Assembly: GCF_002119425.1 (NCBI RefSeq)
Contig: NZ_MDSU01000001.1
Location: 124,001 to 188,000 of the forward strand
Direction of reading: 5' to 3'
Length of the DNA: 64,000 nucleotides
Origin: Desulfurella amilsii
Lineage (GTDB): Bacteria > Campylobacterota_A > Desulfurellia > Desulfurellales > Desulfurellaceae
The notes below the pieces were generated by a model. The model was not told the DNA's origin, did not search any database, and was given only the letters and a program-made list of their open reading frames with translations. Both the position numbers and the translations under genes were made by a program. Each line of letters begins with the position of its first letter. The first letter of the stretch is position 1. This document shows, one piece after another, positions 36,528 to 45,353 of the stretch.

Positions 36528-37829
36528 ATGGAAAAAATATCTATTTTGGGAACAGGCTATGTAGGCTTAGTAACGGGTAGTTGTTTTGCATATCTTGGAC
36601 ATAAAGTTATTTGTCTTGATATAAATAAAGAAAAAATTGAGAAACTAAAAAAGGGTGAAATTCCTATTTATGAGCCACAATTGGACGAAATTTTTGCTTT
36701 AGATAAGGAATCTGAAAATATAGAATTTACAATAGACTATACATACGCAATTAAAAATTCAGATTTTATATTTATTGCTGTGGGCACACCGTCTTGCCCA
36801 GATGGTTCTGCGAATTTGAGCTATGTAAGTGATGCGCTTAAGACTATTGCATCGTGTATAACAGAAAATGATTTTAAAGTCATAGTTAACAAATCAACCG
36901 TGCCAGTTGGAACAGGCAGATGGGCAGCTAAATTGCTTGCGGATGAATTGTTAAAAAAAGGCATAAAAGAGCCAGAAAAACACTTTTGTATAGTATCAAA
37001 CCCGGAGTTTTTAAGAGAAGGCAAAGCTGTAGAAGACTTTATGAACCCAGATAGAATAATAATAGGCAGCGATGACAAAGATATAGCTTTAAAAACAGCT
37101 TCTCTTTACTCTACGCTAAACCCGCCAATGATTATCACAAATTTGCCAACAGCCGAGATGATAAAATACGCATCTAATGCTTTTTTGGCAACAAAAATTT
37201 CTTTTATCAACGAAATGGCTAATCTGAGTGAAAAAATCGGTGCAGATATTGAAATTGTATCAAAAGGTATGGGTTTGGATAAACGTATAGGTCCTTATTT
37301 TTTAAAAGCAGGTTTAGGCTTTGGCGGCTCATGCTTTCCTAAAGATGTTAAGGCTTTAATACATACATCTAAAGCATACAATGTTGACCCCTCCATTTTA
37401 AATGCAGTTATGAAAGTTAATGAAAAGCAGAAAATAAAACCTATCGAAATATTAAAAGGCGCTGGTATAGATTTAAATGGTGTAAAAATCGCAATATGGG
37501 GGCTTGCCTTTAAGCCCGATACGGATGACACAAGAGAAGCAGCCTCGCTTAACATTATAAATGAATTATTAAAACATAACGCAGTAATTTTCGCCTATGA
37601 TCCAATAGTAAAGAATTTACCCATTCAAGATAAAAATTTAAATATCGTAAACGATAAGTATGAGGCTTTGGAAAAATGCGATGTGTTAATTTTGGTAACT
37701 GAATGGAATGAATTTAAAAACATAGAGTTTAAAAGATTTAAAGATAAAATTGTTGTTGATGGTAGAAATATATGGGAAAAAAATATTTTGAAAAAATATA
37801 CAAAAGCATGCTTTAGCATTGGTCGATGA
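36528..37829 (+). CDS. ugd: UDP-glucose 6-dehydrogenase
   Basis: This 433-residue enzyme oxidises UDP-glucose to UDP-glucuronate with two NAD. The N-terminus ISILGTGYVGLVTGSCFAYLGH is the Rossmann fold. VGTPSCPDGSANLSYV, STVPVGTG and SNPEFLREGKAVEDFMNPDR (core NPEFLREG.A) follow. The catalytic Cys is in GLGFGGSCFPKDVKAL. I start at the ATG after AGAAGGTG; an in-frame GTG three codons earlier is part of that site. It overlaps radA by 4 bases. The product would feed surface polysaccharide. Confidence 0.95.
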   Translation: MEKISILGTGYVGLVTGSCFAYLGHKVICLDINKEKIEKLKKGEIPIYEPQLDEIFALDKESENIEFTIDYTYAIKNSDFIFIAVGTPSCPDGSANLSYVSDALKTIASCITENDFKVIVNKSTVPVGTGRWAAKLLADELLKKGIKEPEKHFCIVSNPEFLREGKAVEDFMNPDRIIIGSDDKDIALKTASLYSTLNPPMIITNLPTAEMIKYASNAFLATKISFINEMANLSEKIGADIEIVSKGMGLDKRIGPYFLKAGLGFGGSCFPKDVKALIHTSKAYNVDPSILNAVMKVNEKQKIKPIEILKGAGIDLNGVKIAIWGLAFKPDTDDTREAASLNIINELLKHNAVIFAYDPIVKNLPIQDKNLNIVNDKYEALEKCDVLILVTEWNEFKNIEFKRFKDKIVVDGRNIWEKNILKKYTKACFSIGR

Positions 37830-39097
37830 AAGAAAAAACTTACTATGTATGCTCAAATTGTGGCTTTAAGACGACAAAGTGGGCAGGCAAGTGTCCAAAT
37901 TGTGGCCAGTGGAATACGCTAAAACAAGAAAATCAAAATAAAGAAAAAAGTAGTAATCTTAAAATTATAAAATTAGACGAAATAGAATCAACAGAAGTTT
38001 TTAGTTACAAAACGAACCAAAAACAAATTGACGAATTTTTAGGTGGAGGCTTTGTAGTAGGTGGTGTGTATTTAATTGCTGGTTCTCCAGGTATTGGCAA
38101 ATCCACATTGTTATTACAATTATCAAAATATTTAGTTGAAAATAGCTCTAAAGTTTTATATATAAGTGCAGAAGAATCAGCGATCCAGCTAAGTTTAAAA
38201 GCAAAAAGGCTAAATAGTAAAATACCAGTTTTAGAATCAAACGATTTAGATGATATTATTTTTGCTATAAAACAGAAGTATGATTTATTTGTAATAGACT
38301 CAATTCATACGATTTATTCTAATGATGTTGATTCTTTTATCGGCAGCATTAACCAGGTTAGACTATGCGCTCAAAAACTTATTGAGGTAGCTAAAGAATA
38401 CAACAAAACAATAATTATCGTAAGCCACATAACAAAAGAAGGCCTCATTGCTGGTCCAAAAGCCTTAGAGCATTTAGTAGATGCTGTATTTTACTTAGAA
38501 AGCGATGATAAGTATAACTATAGGTTGCTTAGAGCAACTAAAAATCGTTTTGCAAGTACAGAATCTGTTGTAATTTTTAAAATGACAGAAAGTGGGTTAA
38601 ACATTATCGAAGATGATTTTTTGACTTATATAGAAGACACAAAAGAATTAGAAGGTAAAGCTATTGGTGCTATTTTAGAAGGTTCATACTTAATGTTTAT
38701 AGAAATTCAAGCGTTATGCGTTAAAAGTCCGTTTGGCATGCCAAGGAGGACAAGCGTAGGTTTTGATTTGAATCGTCTCAATATGCTTTTGGCTGTTATA
38801 GAAAAACGGCTAGGGTTGCCTATGTTTGAATACGATGTTTATCTCAATGTTATCGGTGGTTTTAAAGTAAACAACACGCTTGTTGATATGGCTGTTGTTG
38901 CAAGCATTATTTCGTCTTTAAAGAAGATCACTATGAGCAATAACTATGTATTTTTAGGTGAAATTGATCTTTTAGGCAATGTAAGAAAAACCAAACTCCC
39001 AGACATTCTCCAACAAAAGTTAAAAAACTCAAATGTTAAATTATTATTGCACGAAAACACGCCAAATGTCGAGAAGCTTTTAAAAGCTATTTTGTAA
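37826..39097 (+). CDS. radA: DNA repair protein RadA
   Basis: This 423-residue RecA-like ATPase processes recombination intermediates. It starts with a four-Cys zinc motif, CSNCGFKTTKWAGKCPNCGQW (key residues CSNC and CPNC). The Walker A is GSPGIGKSTLLLQ near residue 89. The RadA-specific KNRFAST motif is near residue 246, and the C-terminal third is the Lon-protease-like domain. It overlaps ugd by 4 bases and, at its 3' end, the opposite-strand AhpD-like gene by 11 bases. Confidence 0.96.
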   Translation: MKEKTYYVCSNCGFKTTKWAGKCPNCGQWNTLKQENQNKEKSSNLKIIKLDEIESTEVFSYKTNQKQIDEFLGGGFVVGGVYLIAGSPGIGKSTLLLQLSKYLVENSSKVLYISAEESAIQLSLKAKRLNSKIPVLESNDLDDIIFAIKQKYDLFVIDSIHTIYSNDVDSFIGSINQVRLCAQKLIEVAKEYNKTIIIVSHITKEGLIAGPKALEHLVDAVFYLESDDKYNYRLLRATKNRFASTESVVIFKMTESGLNIIEDDFLTYIEDTKELEGKAIGAILEGSYLMFIEIQALCVKSPFGMPRRTSVGFDLNRLNMLLAVIEKRLGLPMFEYDVYLNVIGGFKVNNTLVDMAVVASIISSLKKITMSNNYVFLGEIDLLGNVRKTKLPDILQQKLKNSNVKLLLHENTPNVEKLLKAIL

Positions 39098-39440
39098 GGT
39101 CATTTAAGCTCTTTGCTAAAATTTGCATGTAGGTATATGCACTAAAGCCACCCAGCGCTACAGCAACCCAACCTGCCTCATGTATTTCTTCTTTTGTAGC
39201 ACCATTTTTTAAAGCTAAATTTACGCTGTATGTAATGCACCATTTGCATTGTTTCTGAACTGATAAAGCTACTCCAATCAAAGCTTTAGTTTTTGCATCA
39301 AGGTGACTATCTTTAAATACTTCATCCAAAAAGTCTTGAAACACTTTACCTTTATTTTCTGACTTGTTGTTGATGTCGCTAAAATTTTTTTCCATATCCA
39401 AAATAAGATCATGTGCATTTTTGATCATATTGGGTCTCAT
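39087..39440 (-). CDS. AhpD-like carboxymuconolactone decarboxylase family protein
   Basis: This 117-residue all-helical protein contains the CxxC of the AhpD fold, KQCKWCITYSVNLALKNGAT (Cys-Lys-Trp-Cys), with the nearby His at KEEIHEAGWVAVAL. Many relatives act as small disulfide reductants or alkylhydroperoxidase-type proteins. I use the ATG preceded by AAGAGG and not the GTG two codons earlier. It is the last gene of the minus-strand operon, 9 bases after the UbiD gene. A function in peroxide defence is plausible but not shown. Confidence 0.85.
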   Translation of the reverse strand: MRPNMIKNAHDLILDMEKNFSDINNKSENKGKVFQDFLDEVFKDSHLDAKTKALIGVALSVQKQCKWCITYSVNLALKNGATKEEIHEAGWVAVALGGFSAYTYMQILAKSLNDLTK

Positions 39441-39449
39441 AAACACCTC

Positions 39450-40889
39450 TTATTTAAAATATTTGCACCAATTTTTGTCTACTAAATCTTTAATTTCTTT
39501 TGGCATTTGGATATCATCCGGCCAATCACGCAAAAAACCCTCTGATTTTAGTTTTTTTGTGGCATCTATACCCACTTTTGAGCCCATTTGAGCTATATTT
39601 GATGCATGATCTAGCACATCTACAGGGCCTTTTGTAAATATTATATCCCTTTGAGGATCAATGTTGTTTCCAAGTCTCCATATAACTTCTGATATATTTT
39701 GTACATTTACATTTTCATCAAATACCACAATAATCTTTGTCAGACTCATCATCCCAAGACCCCACAGTGCGTTTATTACTCTAAATGCGTGGCCCGGAAA
39801 TTGTTTTTTGATAGAAACAAATGCAAAATTATGAAAAATTCCCTCAATGGGCAAATTGATGTCTATAATCTCTGGCAAAATCTTTTGAATAATCGGCAGA
39901 AATAAGCGCTCTGTGGCTTTACCTAAATATGCATCTTCCATTGGTGGTTTGCCTACAATTGTTGCTGGATAAATTGGGTGTTTTTTTCTGGTTATGCGCT
40001 GTATGTGAAAAACTGGATAATAATCGGCAAGAGAATAGTAACCTGTATGATCACCAAATGGACCTTCTAAGGCAAGCTCATTTGGATCAACAAAGCCTTC
40101 TAGTACAATTTCAGCATTAGCTGGCACATATATATCATATAGAGTTGATTTTACAAGTTCTACGCCATCTTTTCTCAAAAAGGAAGCAAAGAGCATCTCG
40201 TCAATGTCTTCTGGAAGTGGCGCTGTAGCAGAATATATCGTTAAAGGGTCAGCTCCAATTGCTACGCAAACAGGCATTTTTTGATTATTCTCTTTATAAT
40301 ATCTACAATGATATGCACCATCTTTGTGTATGTGCCAATGCATGCCTGTAGTATTTTTGCTAAAAACCTGCATTCTATACATGCCGCAGTTTTGTTTTCC
40401 AGTAATGGGATTTTTTGTAAACACAAGTGGGAGCGTAATAAAGCGTCCACCATCTTGAGGCCATGTTTTTAGTATAGGATATTTAAACAAATCTACATTA
40501 TCTTCTATAACTTCTTGACAAGGTGCTTTTTTTACTATTTTTGGCAAATAGTGCGATAATTCTTTAAATTTCATAATATTCCTTAATTTATCCCAAAAAT
40601 TTGTTGGAATTTCGATGTTTATCAGTTCTTTTACTCTATCACCAAGCTCATTTAAGTTATCAACGCCAAATGCAAATTGTGTGCGTTGTATTGTACCAAA
40701 AAGGTTCATAGCAACAGGAAAGTTAGAGCCTTTTGGTTTTTCAAATAATACAGCTTTTCCATTTTGTTTTACAAGTCTATCTGCAATTTCTGCCATCTCA
40801 TACACCGGATCTGTTTCTGTTTTTACTCTAAGCAACTCTTTCTTTTTTTCTAAGGTATTTATATAATCTTGTAGATCTTTAAAAACCAT
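39450..40889 (-). CDS. UbiD-family decarboxylase (menaquinone type)
   Basis: This 479-residue protein starts at the ATG behind AGTAGGAGG; an upstream in-frame ATG would run into ribF. It matches the UbiD family. Landmarks are FKDLQDYINTLEKKKEL, PKGSNFPVAMNLFGTI, the prenylated-FMN region GMYRMQVFSKNTTGMHWHIH, and EGPFGDHTGYYS with the E..F.DH.G active-site Glu. UbiD enzymes use prenylated FMN made by UbiX, which is not in this window. With the UbiA gene at 25.6 kb, a role as the MqnL-type decarboxylase of futalosine menaquinone synthesis is likely. Confidence 0.9.
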   Translation of the reverse strand: MVFKDLQDYINTLEKKKELLRVKTETDPVYEMAEIADRLVKQNGKAVLFEKPKGSNFPVAMNLFGTIQRTQFAFGVDNLNELGDRVKELINIEIPTNFWDKLRNIMKFKELSHYLPKIVKKAPCQEVIEDNVDLFKYPILKTWPQDGGRFITLPLVFTKNPITGKQNCGMYRMQVFSKNTTGMHWHIHKDGAYHCRYYKENNQKMPVCVAIGADPLTIYSATAPLPEDIDEMLFASFLRKDGVELVKSTLYDIYVPANAEIVLEGFVDPNELALEGPFGDHTGYYSLADYYPVFHIQRITRKKHPIYPATIVGKPPMEDAYLGKATERLFLPIIQKILPEIIDINLPIEGIFHNFAFVSIKKQFPGHAFRVINALWGLGMMSLTKIIVVFDENVNVQNISEVIWRLGNNIDPQRDIIFTKGPVDVLDHASNIAQMGSKVGIDATKKLKSEGFLRDWPDDIQMPKEIKDLVDKNWCKYFK

Positions 40890-40906
40890 TTTTTTTCCTC
40901 CTACTT

Positions 40907-41854
40907 TTAAAAAGCGCAAGAAAGTGTATCTTTATTGCAACTTAAATCTATAGTTTCTACATCGCTTTTTATTTGCTCCAAAAGTGTTTCTTTTGAATCA
41001 AATTTTATTTCTTCTCTTATGTATTTTACGAAGTATAAATTTATGCGTTTATTGTATAAATTACCGTTAAAATCAATCAGATAGGCTTCAATGTGCACTA
41101 TTTGATCTCCAAATGTTGGGTTTGAACCTACATTTATAGCCGCTTTATAAAAAATATCGTTTATTTTAGCAAACCCCGCATAAACGCCTTCTTGTAATAA
41201 AAGTGGACGGTTAAAATAGATATTTGCCGTTGGAAAGCCTAGGGATTTTCCTCTTTGTTTGCCTTTTTTTACAATGCCGTTTATAGAGTAGAGCCTGCCT
41301 AAAAATTGGTTTGCAAGCTCAACTTCTCCAGATTTAAGGAATTTCCTGATTTTTGAACTACTTACTGTAATATTATCAATTTTATAAGCTGGTATTATAT
41401 GCAGTTTAAAGCCGAACTCCTTTGAATACTCTTTTAAAGTTAGGGTGTTCCCTAAAGCTAGTTTCCCAAATGTGTAGTTGTAGCCTACACACACTTCTTT
41501 TGCTTTTAGTCCATCTACCATGTATTTTTTTACAAAGCTTTGTGGGTGCATCATCGCAAATTCTTTGGTAAAACGTGCGCAAAAAATATAATCAACATTA
41601 AATTTACACAAAATTTCATATTTTTCTCTAAATGATTGCATGATGAATGCCTGATTGTGTTGCTTTATAATCTTTAGCGGGTGAGGGTAGAAAGTAAAAA
41701 CAACTGTTTTGCCATTAGTTTTTTGTTTAATTTCAACAATTTTTTTGAGAAGTTGCTGGTGGCCTAAATGAATACCGTCAAAATTACCAAGTGCTACAAT
41801 TGTATAGTCTATCTCTGGTAAATCATTTATATTTCTAATTACTATTGGTTTCAT
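40907..41854 (-). CDS. ribF: Riboflavin kinase/FAD synthetase
   Basis: This 315-residue bifunctional enzyme makes FMN and FAD. The N-terminal nucleotidyltransferase half has ALGNFDGIHLGHQQLL near residue 21 and TFYPHPLKI, then the ISSTRIR-like VSSSKIRKFLKSGEVELAN. The C-terminal kinase half has GKQRGKSLGFPTANI near residue 202, and INVGSNPTFG with HIEAYLIDFNGNLYNK. FMN is needed by UbiX/UbiD chemistry next door, and FAD by ThyX. It overlaps ychF by 4 bases. Confidence 0.95.
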   Translation of the reverse strand: MKPIVIRNINDLPEIDYTIVALGNFDGIHLGHQQLLKKIVEIKQKTNGKTVVFTFYPHPLKIIKQHNQAFIMQSFREKYEILCKFNVDYIFCARFTKEFAMMHPQSFVKKYMVDGLKAKEVCVGYNYTFGKLALGNTLTLKEYSKEFGFKLHIIPAYKIDNITVSSSKIRKFLKSGEVELANQFLGRLYSINGIVKKGKQRGKSLGFPTANIYFNRPLLLQEGVYAGFAKINDIFYKAAINVGSNPTFGDQIVHIEAYLIDFNGNLYNKRINLYFVKYIREEIKFDSKETLLEQIKSDVETIDLSCNKDTLSCAF

Positions 41855-42915
41855 ACATTGAACCTAAAATAGACTATATCGCCATCTTGTATCATGTAAT
41901 CTTTGCCTTCAAGCCTAACCAGCCCCATTTCTTTTGCTCGTTTTTCGCCACCGCTTTTTACATAATCATCAAAGCTTATTACTTCTGCTCTTATAAAACC
42001 ACGCTCAATATCTGAGTGTATCTCTTTGGCCGCTTTTTTTGCTACTGTACCTTTTTCTATAGGCCAACCTCTAACTTCTTTTGGCCCTGCTGTAAAAAAA
42101 CTGATTAGATCAAGCAATTCATAGGCTAATTTTGATAATTTTTCAAGACCAGATTCATTTAAACCAAGCATCTCTAAATATTCTTTTTTTTCTGCGTCCT
42201 CCATCTGGACTAAGTCTTCTTCAATTTTGCTTGATATAATCATAAAAGGTGCTTTTTCCTGACTTGCTATTTGGGCAACTATTTTTGTATATTTGTTGCC
42301 ATTTATACTTTTTTCATCAACATTTGACACATAAATCATTTTTTTTGCACTAATGAGCTTTAGCTCTTTTATGAGCGATTCTTGGTCTTTTGTTAGATCG
42401 TATAGCTTTTCACCTTTTTCTAGTTTTGACTTTATCTCTTCCAAAATGACAGCTTCTTGTTTATTGGCTTTTTTTGCTTTAGATAGCTTGTTTTCTACAA
42501 TTTGTAAGTCTGATAAAATAATTTCTGTATTTATTATATCTATGTCTCTTTTGGGGTCAATAGAACCTTCAACGTGAATTATATCTTCGTTTTCAAAGCA
42601 TCTAACAAGATGAACGATTACATTTACATCTCTTATATGTGACAAAAATTGATTTCCAAGCCCTTCACCTTTGCTTGCACCTTTTACAAGACCAGCAATA
42701 TCCACAAATTTTACGGTTGGATAGACTATGTTTGCAGGTTTAACAATATTTGCCAAAATGTCAATGCGTTTGTCTTTAACTAAGGCTATGCCAACATTTG
42801 GTTCTATTGTGCAAAATGGGAAATTTGAGCTTTTTGCGTTTGCTTTTGATAGTGCATTAAATGTGGTTGATTTTCCGACATTTGGTAAGCCAATTATTCC
42901 GCATTCTAAACTCAT
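41851..42915 (-). CDS. ychF: Obg-like ATPase YchF
   Basis: This 354-residue P-loop protein of the OBG family prefers ATP. G1 is GIIGLPNVGKSTTFNAL (key GLPNVGKST), G3 is FVDIAGLVKGASKGEGLGNQFL, and the usual NKxD specificity motif is replaced by NVDE (in IYVSNVDEKS), the hallmark of YchF. A coiled coil and a C-terminal TGS domain (GWPIEKGTVAKKAAKEIHSD) follow. It binds ribosomes and responds to oxidative stress in other bacteria. It starts 3 bases after the DUF445 gene. Confidence 0.96.
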   Translation of the reverse strand: MSLECGIIGLPNVGKSTTFNALSKANAKSSNFPFCTIEPNVGIALVKDKRIDILANIVKPANIVYPTVKFVDIAGLVKGASKGEGLGNQFLSHIRDVNVIVHLVRCFENEDIIHVEGSIDPKRDIDIINTEIILSDLQIVENKLSKAKKANKQEAVILEEIKSKLEKGEKLYDLTKDQESLIKELKLISAKKMIYVSNVDEKSINGNKYTKIVAQIASQEKAPFMIISSKIEEDLVQMEDAEKKEYLEMLGLNESGLEKLSKLAYELLDLISFFTAGPKEVRGWPIEKGTVAKKAAKEIHSDIERGFIRAEVISFDDYVKSGGEKRAKEMGLVRLEGKDYMIQDGDIVYFRFNV

Positions 42916-42918
42916 TTC

Positions 42919-44466
42919 TCACCTCAAAAAATTTTTTATAATCAAACTTACTATTGCTATGATAAAGCCAACAATTGATCCTACAATTGAGCCATTTATC
43001 CTTATATATTGCAAATCATTACCCACTTTTGATTCTATTTGGTATATCAATTGTTCGTGTTTTAAATCGTTTAAATAATTTTTAACGGTTTTTCCTATCA
43101 AATGGTGGTTTTGACGCATTATATAGGTCAATTTTTGCTTTACAAAGCTGTCAAATTCGTATTTGTGCTGCAAGAGTTGATTTATAATGTAGTTGTGAAT
43201 GTAGCTAAAGTACTTTTCAAAATTTGCTTTTTTTGTAATTATTGTTTTGTTTTTTGTTACAAAGCTTTTTATGCTGTTTTGTATATTTGCAGAAATAAAC
43301 ATTTTTATTTTAAATTCATTTTGCTTATAAAAGTCTAGTGCTAGATTGCTATTTATGGCTAAATTCAGCCAGTAGGCTATCTTTTGGGATGTATTTGGAT
43401 CATCAATTTGTTTCAAAAAAAAGTTTTTTATTTTAGTTACGTTTTGTTCTAGCTCATACTGAATTAATTCTAATACATAAGTGTAGAGCTTTGGTTCGTA
43501 GGTATATATTTGGCTTATGGCATAATTTTTTATATTCAACCTTATACTGTGCGTTTGATTTTGCTTTATTTCAAGGATTAGTCGTTTTAATTGTTCAATC
43601 AGTTCTTGCGATAGCGCCTCTTTATCAATGATATTAAAGCCCTCAAGTAATGTGATTACTATATCTTTTGAAATGGCTTTATTTTTGTAGCTTTCTATAA
43701 ATTCTTCTATGTATATAGATATTGTGTCTTTGTTGCGATTTATTAATAAAACAACATAATCACATAAATCTTCTATTAATTTATCAAAGTTATTCTCTAA
43801 AGCATTTTTGAGTATTGGTGAGAGTTTTGTCTTTATATCACTATCCAAATATTTAATAGCAAACTGCACCAATTTTTCACTATTTAGATTTAAAATATAA
43901 TGTTTTGCCTGCATTGATAAGGCTTTATAGGCTTCATCATAAAGAGAGCTTTTAAATAAATTTTGAGCATTATTTTTGAAAATATCGTAGAAATTTAATT
44001 TGTAGATGTAGTTATCTATATATTTTTGAAGCATGGAATCAAACTGTTTGGTGTATGCAAAGGCTATAATTTTTGTAGTATATTTCTTTGCAATTTTTTT
44101 AAGAGCTGCAATGTAGCGATGTTTTTTTGATAAGTTAAGTACAATTGCTGACGGGTCAATGTTGTTTATTTGAATAGCAAGGTATTTTTTTGACAACCAC
44201 GTGTCACTTACAGTTTTTGCTATAGAATCAATAAGCTTTTGTCGGTTATTTTCAATTATGTTTGTATGCGGGATTTTTAAGCCAAGAGGGTGTTTAAATA
44301 AAGCACTTACAGCAAACCAATCAGCAAAACCGCCAACAACAGCAGCTTCTGAGGCTTTTTGTATAATATAGACTAATACATTTTGGCTGTTAAAAAGATG
44401 AAATGCTATAAAGACAATAATAGAGCCTAAAAGAAAAAGATTTGCAATCTTCTTTTTATCATTCAT
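42919..44466 (-). CDS. DUF445-family membrane protein
   Basis: This 515-residue protein is anchored by helices at both ends: an N-terminal pair (about 8-50) and a C-terminal one (about 495-512). The long helical middle is rich in Lys/Ile/Asn. The start shows ASEAAVVGGFADWFAVSALFKHPLGLKIPHTNII (core VGGFADWFAV.ALF..PLG..IPHT..I), which is the DUF445 signature. Its molecular role is not known. No ribosome binding site is visible and a TATAAT box lies only 8 bases before the ATG, so it is probably translated from a leaderless mRNA. It heads the minus-strand operon. Confidence 0.85.
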   Translation of the reverse strand: MNDKKKIANLFLLGSIIVFIAFHLFNSQNVLVYIIQKASEAAVVGGFADWFAVSALFKHPLGLKIPHTNIIENNRQKLIDSIAKTVSDTWLSKKYLAIQINNIDPSAIVLNLSKKHRYIAALKKIAKKYTTKIIAFAYTKQFDSMLQKYIDNYIYKLNFYDIFKNNAQNLFKSSLYDEAYKALSMQAKHYILNLNSEKLVQFAIKYLDSDIKTKLSPILKNALENNFDKLIEDLCDYVVLLINRNKDTISIYIEEFIESYKNKAISKDIVITLLEGFNIIDKEALSQELIEQLKRLILEIKQNQTHSIRLNIKNYAISQIYTYEPKLYTYVLELIQYELEQNVTKIKNFFLKQIDDPNTSQKIAYWLNLAINSNLALDFYKQNEFKIKMFISANIQNSIKSFVTKNKTIITKKANFEKYFSYIHNYIINQLLQHKYEFDSFVKQKLTYIMRQNHHLIGKTVKNYLNDLKHEQLIYQIESKVGNDLQYIRINGSIVGSIVGFIIAIVSLIIKNFLR

Positions 44467-44474
44467 GGCAAAAA

Positions 44475-44503
44475 ATTATACAACACTTAGCATCTAAAAT
44501 CAA
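44475..44503 (-). promoter_or_regulatory. Promoter of the DUF445-ychF-ribF operon
   Basis: Read on the minus strand, TTGATT (44503-44498) and TATAAT (44480-44475) are 17 bases apart. The ATG at 44466 is 8 bases from the -10, about where transcription should start, so the mRNA would have almost no leader. Confidence 0.55.
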
Positions 44504-44508
44504 ATTAC

Positions 44509-44538
44509 TTGACAAATGCACGATGTTATATATATCAT
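44509..44538 (+). promoter_or_regulatory. tRNA-Gly promoter
   Basis: TTGACA (44509-44514) is followed after 16 to 18 bases by overlapping -10 candidates TATATC (44531-44536) and TATCAT (44533-44538). The tRNA begins 18 bases after the latter. Confidence 0.55.
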
Positions 44539-44556
44539 TAATTGTGAATTTTTTTT

Positions 44557-44632
44557 GCGGATGTAACTCAGCTGGTAGAGTGCAAGCTTCCCAAGCTTGA
44601 GGGCGCGGGTTCGAATCCCGTCATCCGCTCCA
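44557..44632 (+). tRNA. tRNA-Gly (anticodon CCC)
   Basis: This 76-base cloverleaf has acceptor GCGGATG (44557-44563) pairing with CATCCGC (44622-44628). The anticodon arm is CAAGC-TTCCCAA-GCTTG with CCC in the loop, and the T arm is GCGGG-TTCGAAT-CCCGT. The CCA end is encoded. It reads GGG glycine codons. It lies between a minus-strand operon and the two isomerase genes, and the downstream gene on the opposite strand ends 7 bases away. Confidence 0.96.
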
Positions 44633-44639
44633 TTCATTC

Positions 44640-45353
44640 TTAAGCAAAAATATCTAACGTTTCAATATAATGTTTATCTTTTTCAAATGCCTCCTTAATA
44701 TTTGCAAAAATCCTATCTTTTAATTTTTGATAAATGACTCTGTTTTTATCTAATGTTTTGGCAAAATCAAATGTAATGCCCTCTAATTCTTCCACGTTAG
44801 CGCCAGATTTTACTATTACGCCTTGTTTTTCGAGTTCGTCTGCAGTACAACGCTTGCCCGTAAATACGATTTCTTGATAGTATTGGTAATTTATAGCTTT
44901 TTTAGAATATTCAATCATCGAAGGTAAAAATGGTATGCCTACATCAACCTCTGGAAAACAAAAAAAACCTCTATCCTGCCTTGCAAACCGAAAATCACAC
45001 GCTAATCCCAACAGTGCGCCATTTCCAAATGCGTGGCCATTGATCTGTGCAATTGTTGGCACGCATGAAAATATGATTTTTTTGAAAACCTTGTTCATTT
45101 TGTACAAAAATTCTTTGATTATGTTGTAATTTTTTTCTTTTAGATTTGTTTTTATCCATTCGACATCTATGCCTTGAGAAAAATTTTTTTCATCATTTGA
45201 TGTTATTATTATTGACTTAGTGGTTTGATCTGAAATACAGGCATCTAGAGTTTCCAAAAATTCATTTGCAAATACTATATCATGCCTGTTTTCTTTATTA
45301 TTCATAATGATATAGGCTATATCGTCTTTTTTGTCTGTTAATATTCGAGTCAT
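44640..45353 (-). CDS. Delta3-Delta2-enoyl-CoA isomerase-like crotonase
   Basis: This 237-residue crotonase-fold protein has Ala where hydratases have the first catalytic Glu (GNGALLGLACDFRF). It keeps the second in FFCFPEVDVGIPF. That single-Glu arrangement, with RQDRGFFCFPEVDVG, resembles peroxisomal and plant enoyl-CoA delta-isomerases, which shift a double bond from position 3 to 2. It directly abuts a second crotonase-family gene (stop and start adjacent). Hydratase activity is unlikely from the missing Glu. The isomerase call is inferred from active-site residues. Confidence 0.72.
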   Translation of the reverse strand: MTRILTDKKDDIAYIIMNNKENRHDIVFANEFLETLDACISDQTTKSIIITSNDEKNFSQGIDVEWIKTNLKEKNYNIIKEFLYKMNKVFKKIIFSCVPTIAQINGHAFGNGALLGLACDFRFARQDRGFFCFPEVDVGIPFLPSMIEYSKKAINYQYYQEIVFTGKRCTADELEKQGVIVKSGANVEELEGITFDFAKTLDKNRVIYQKLKDRIFANIKEAFEKDKHYIETLDIFA

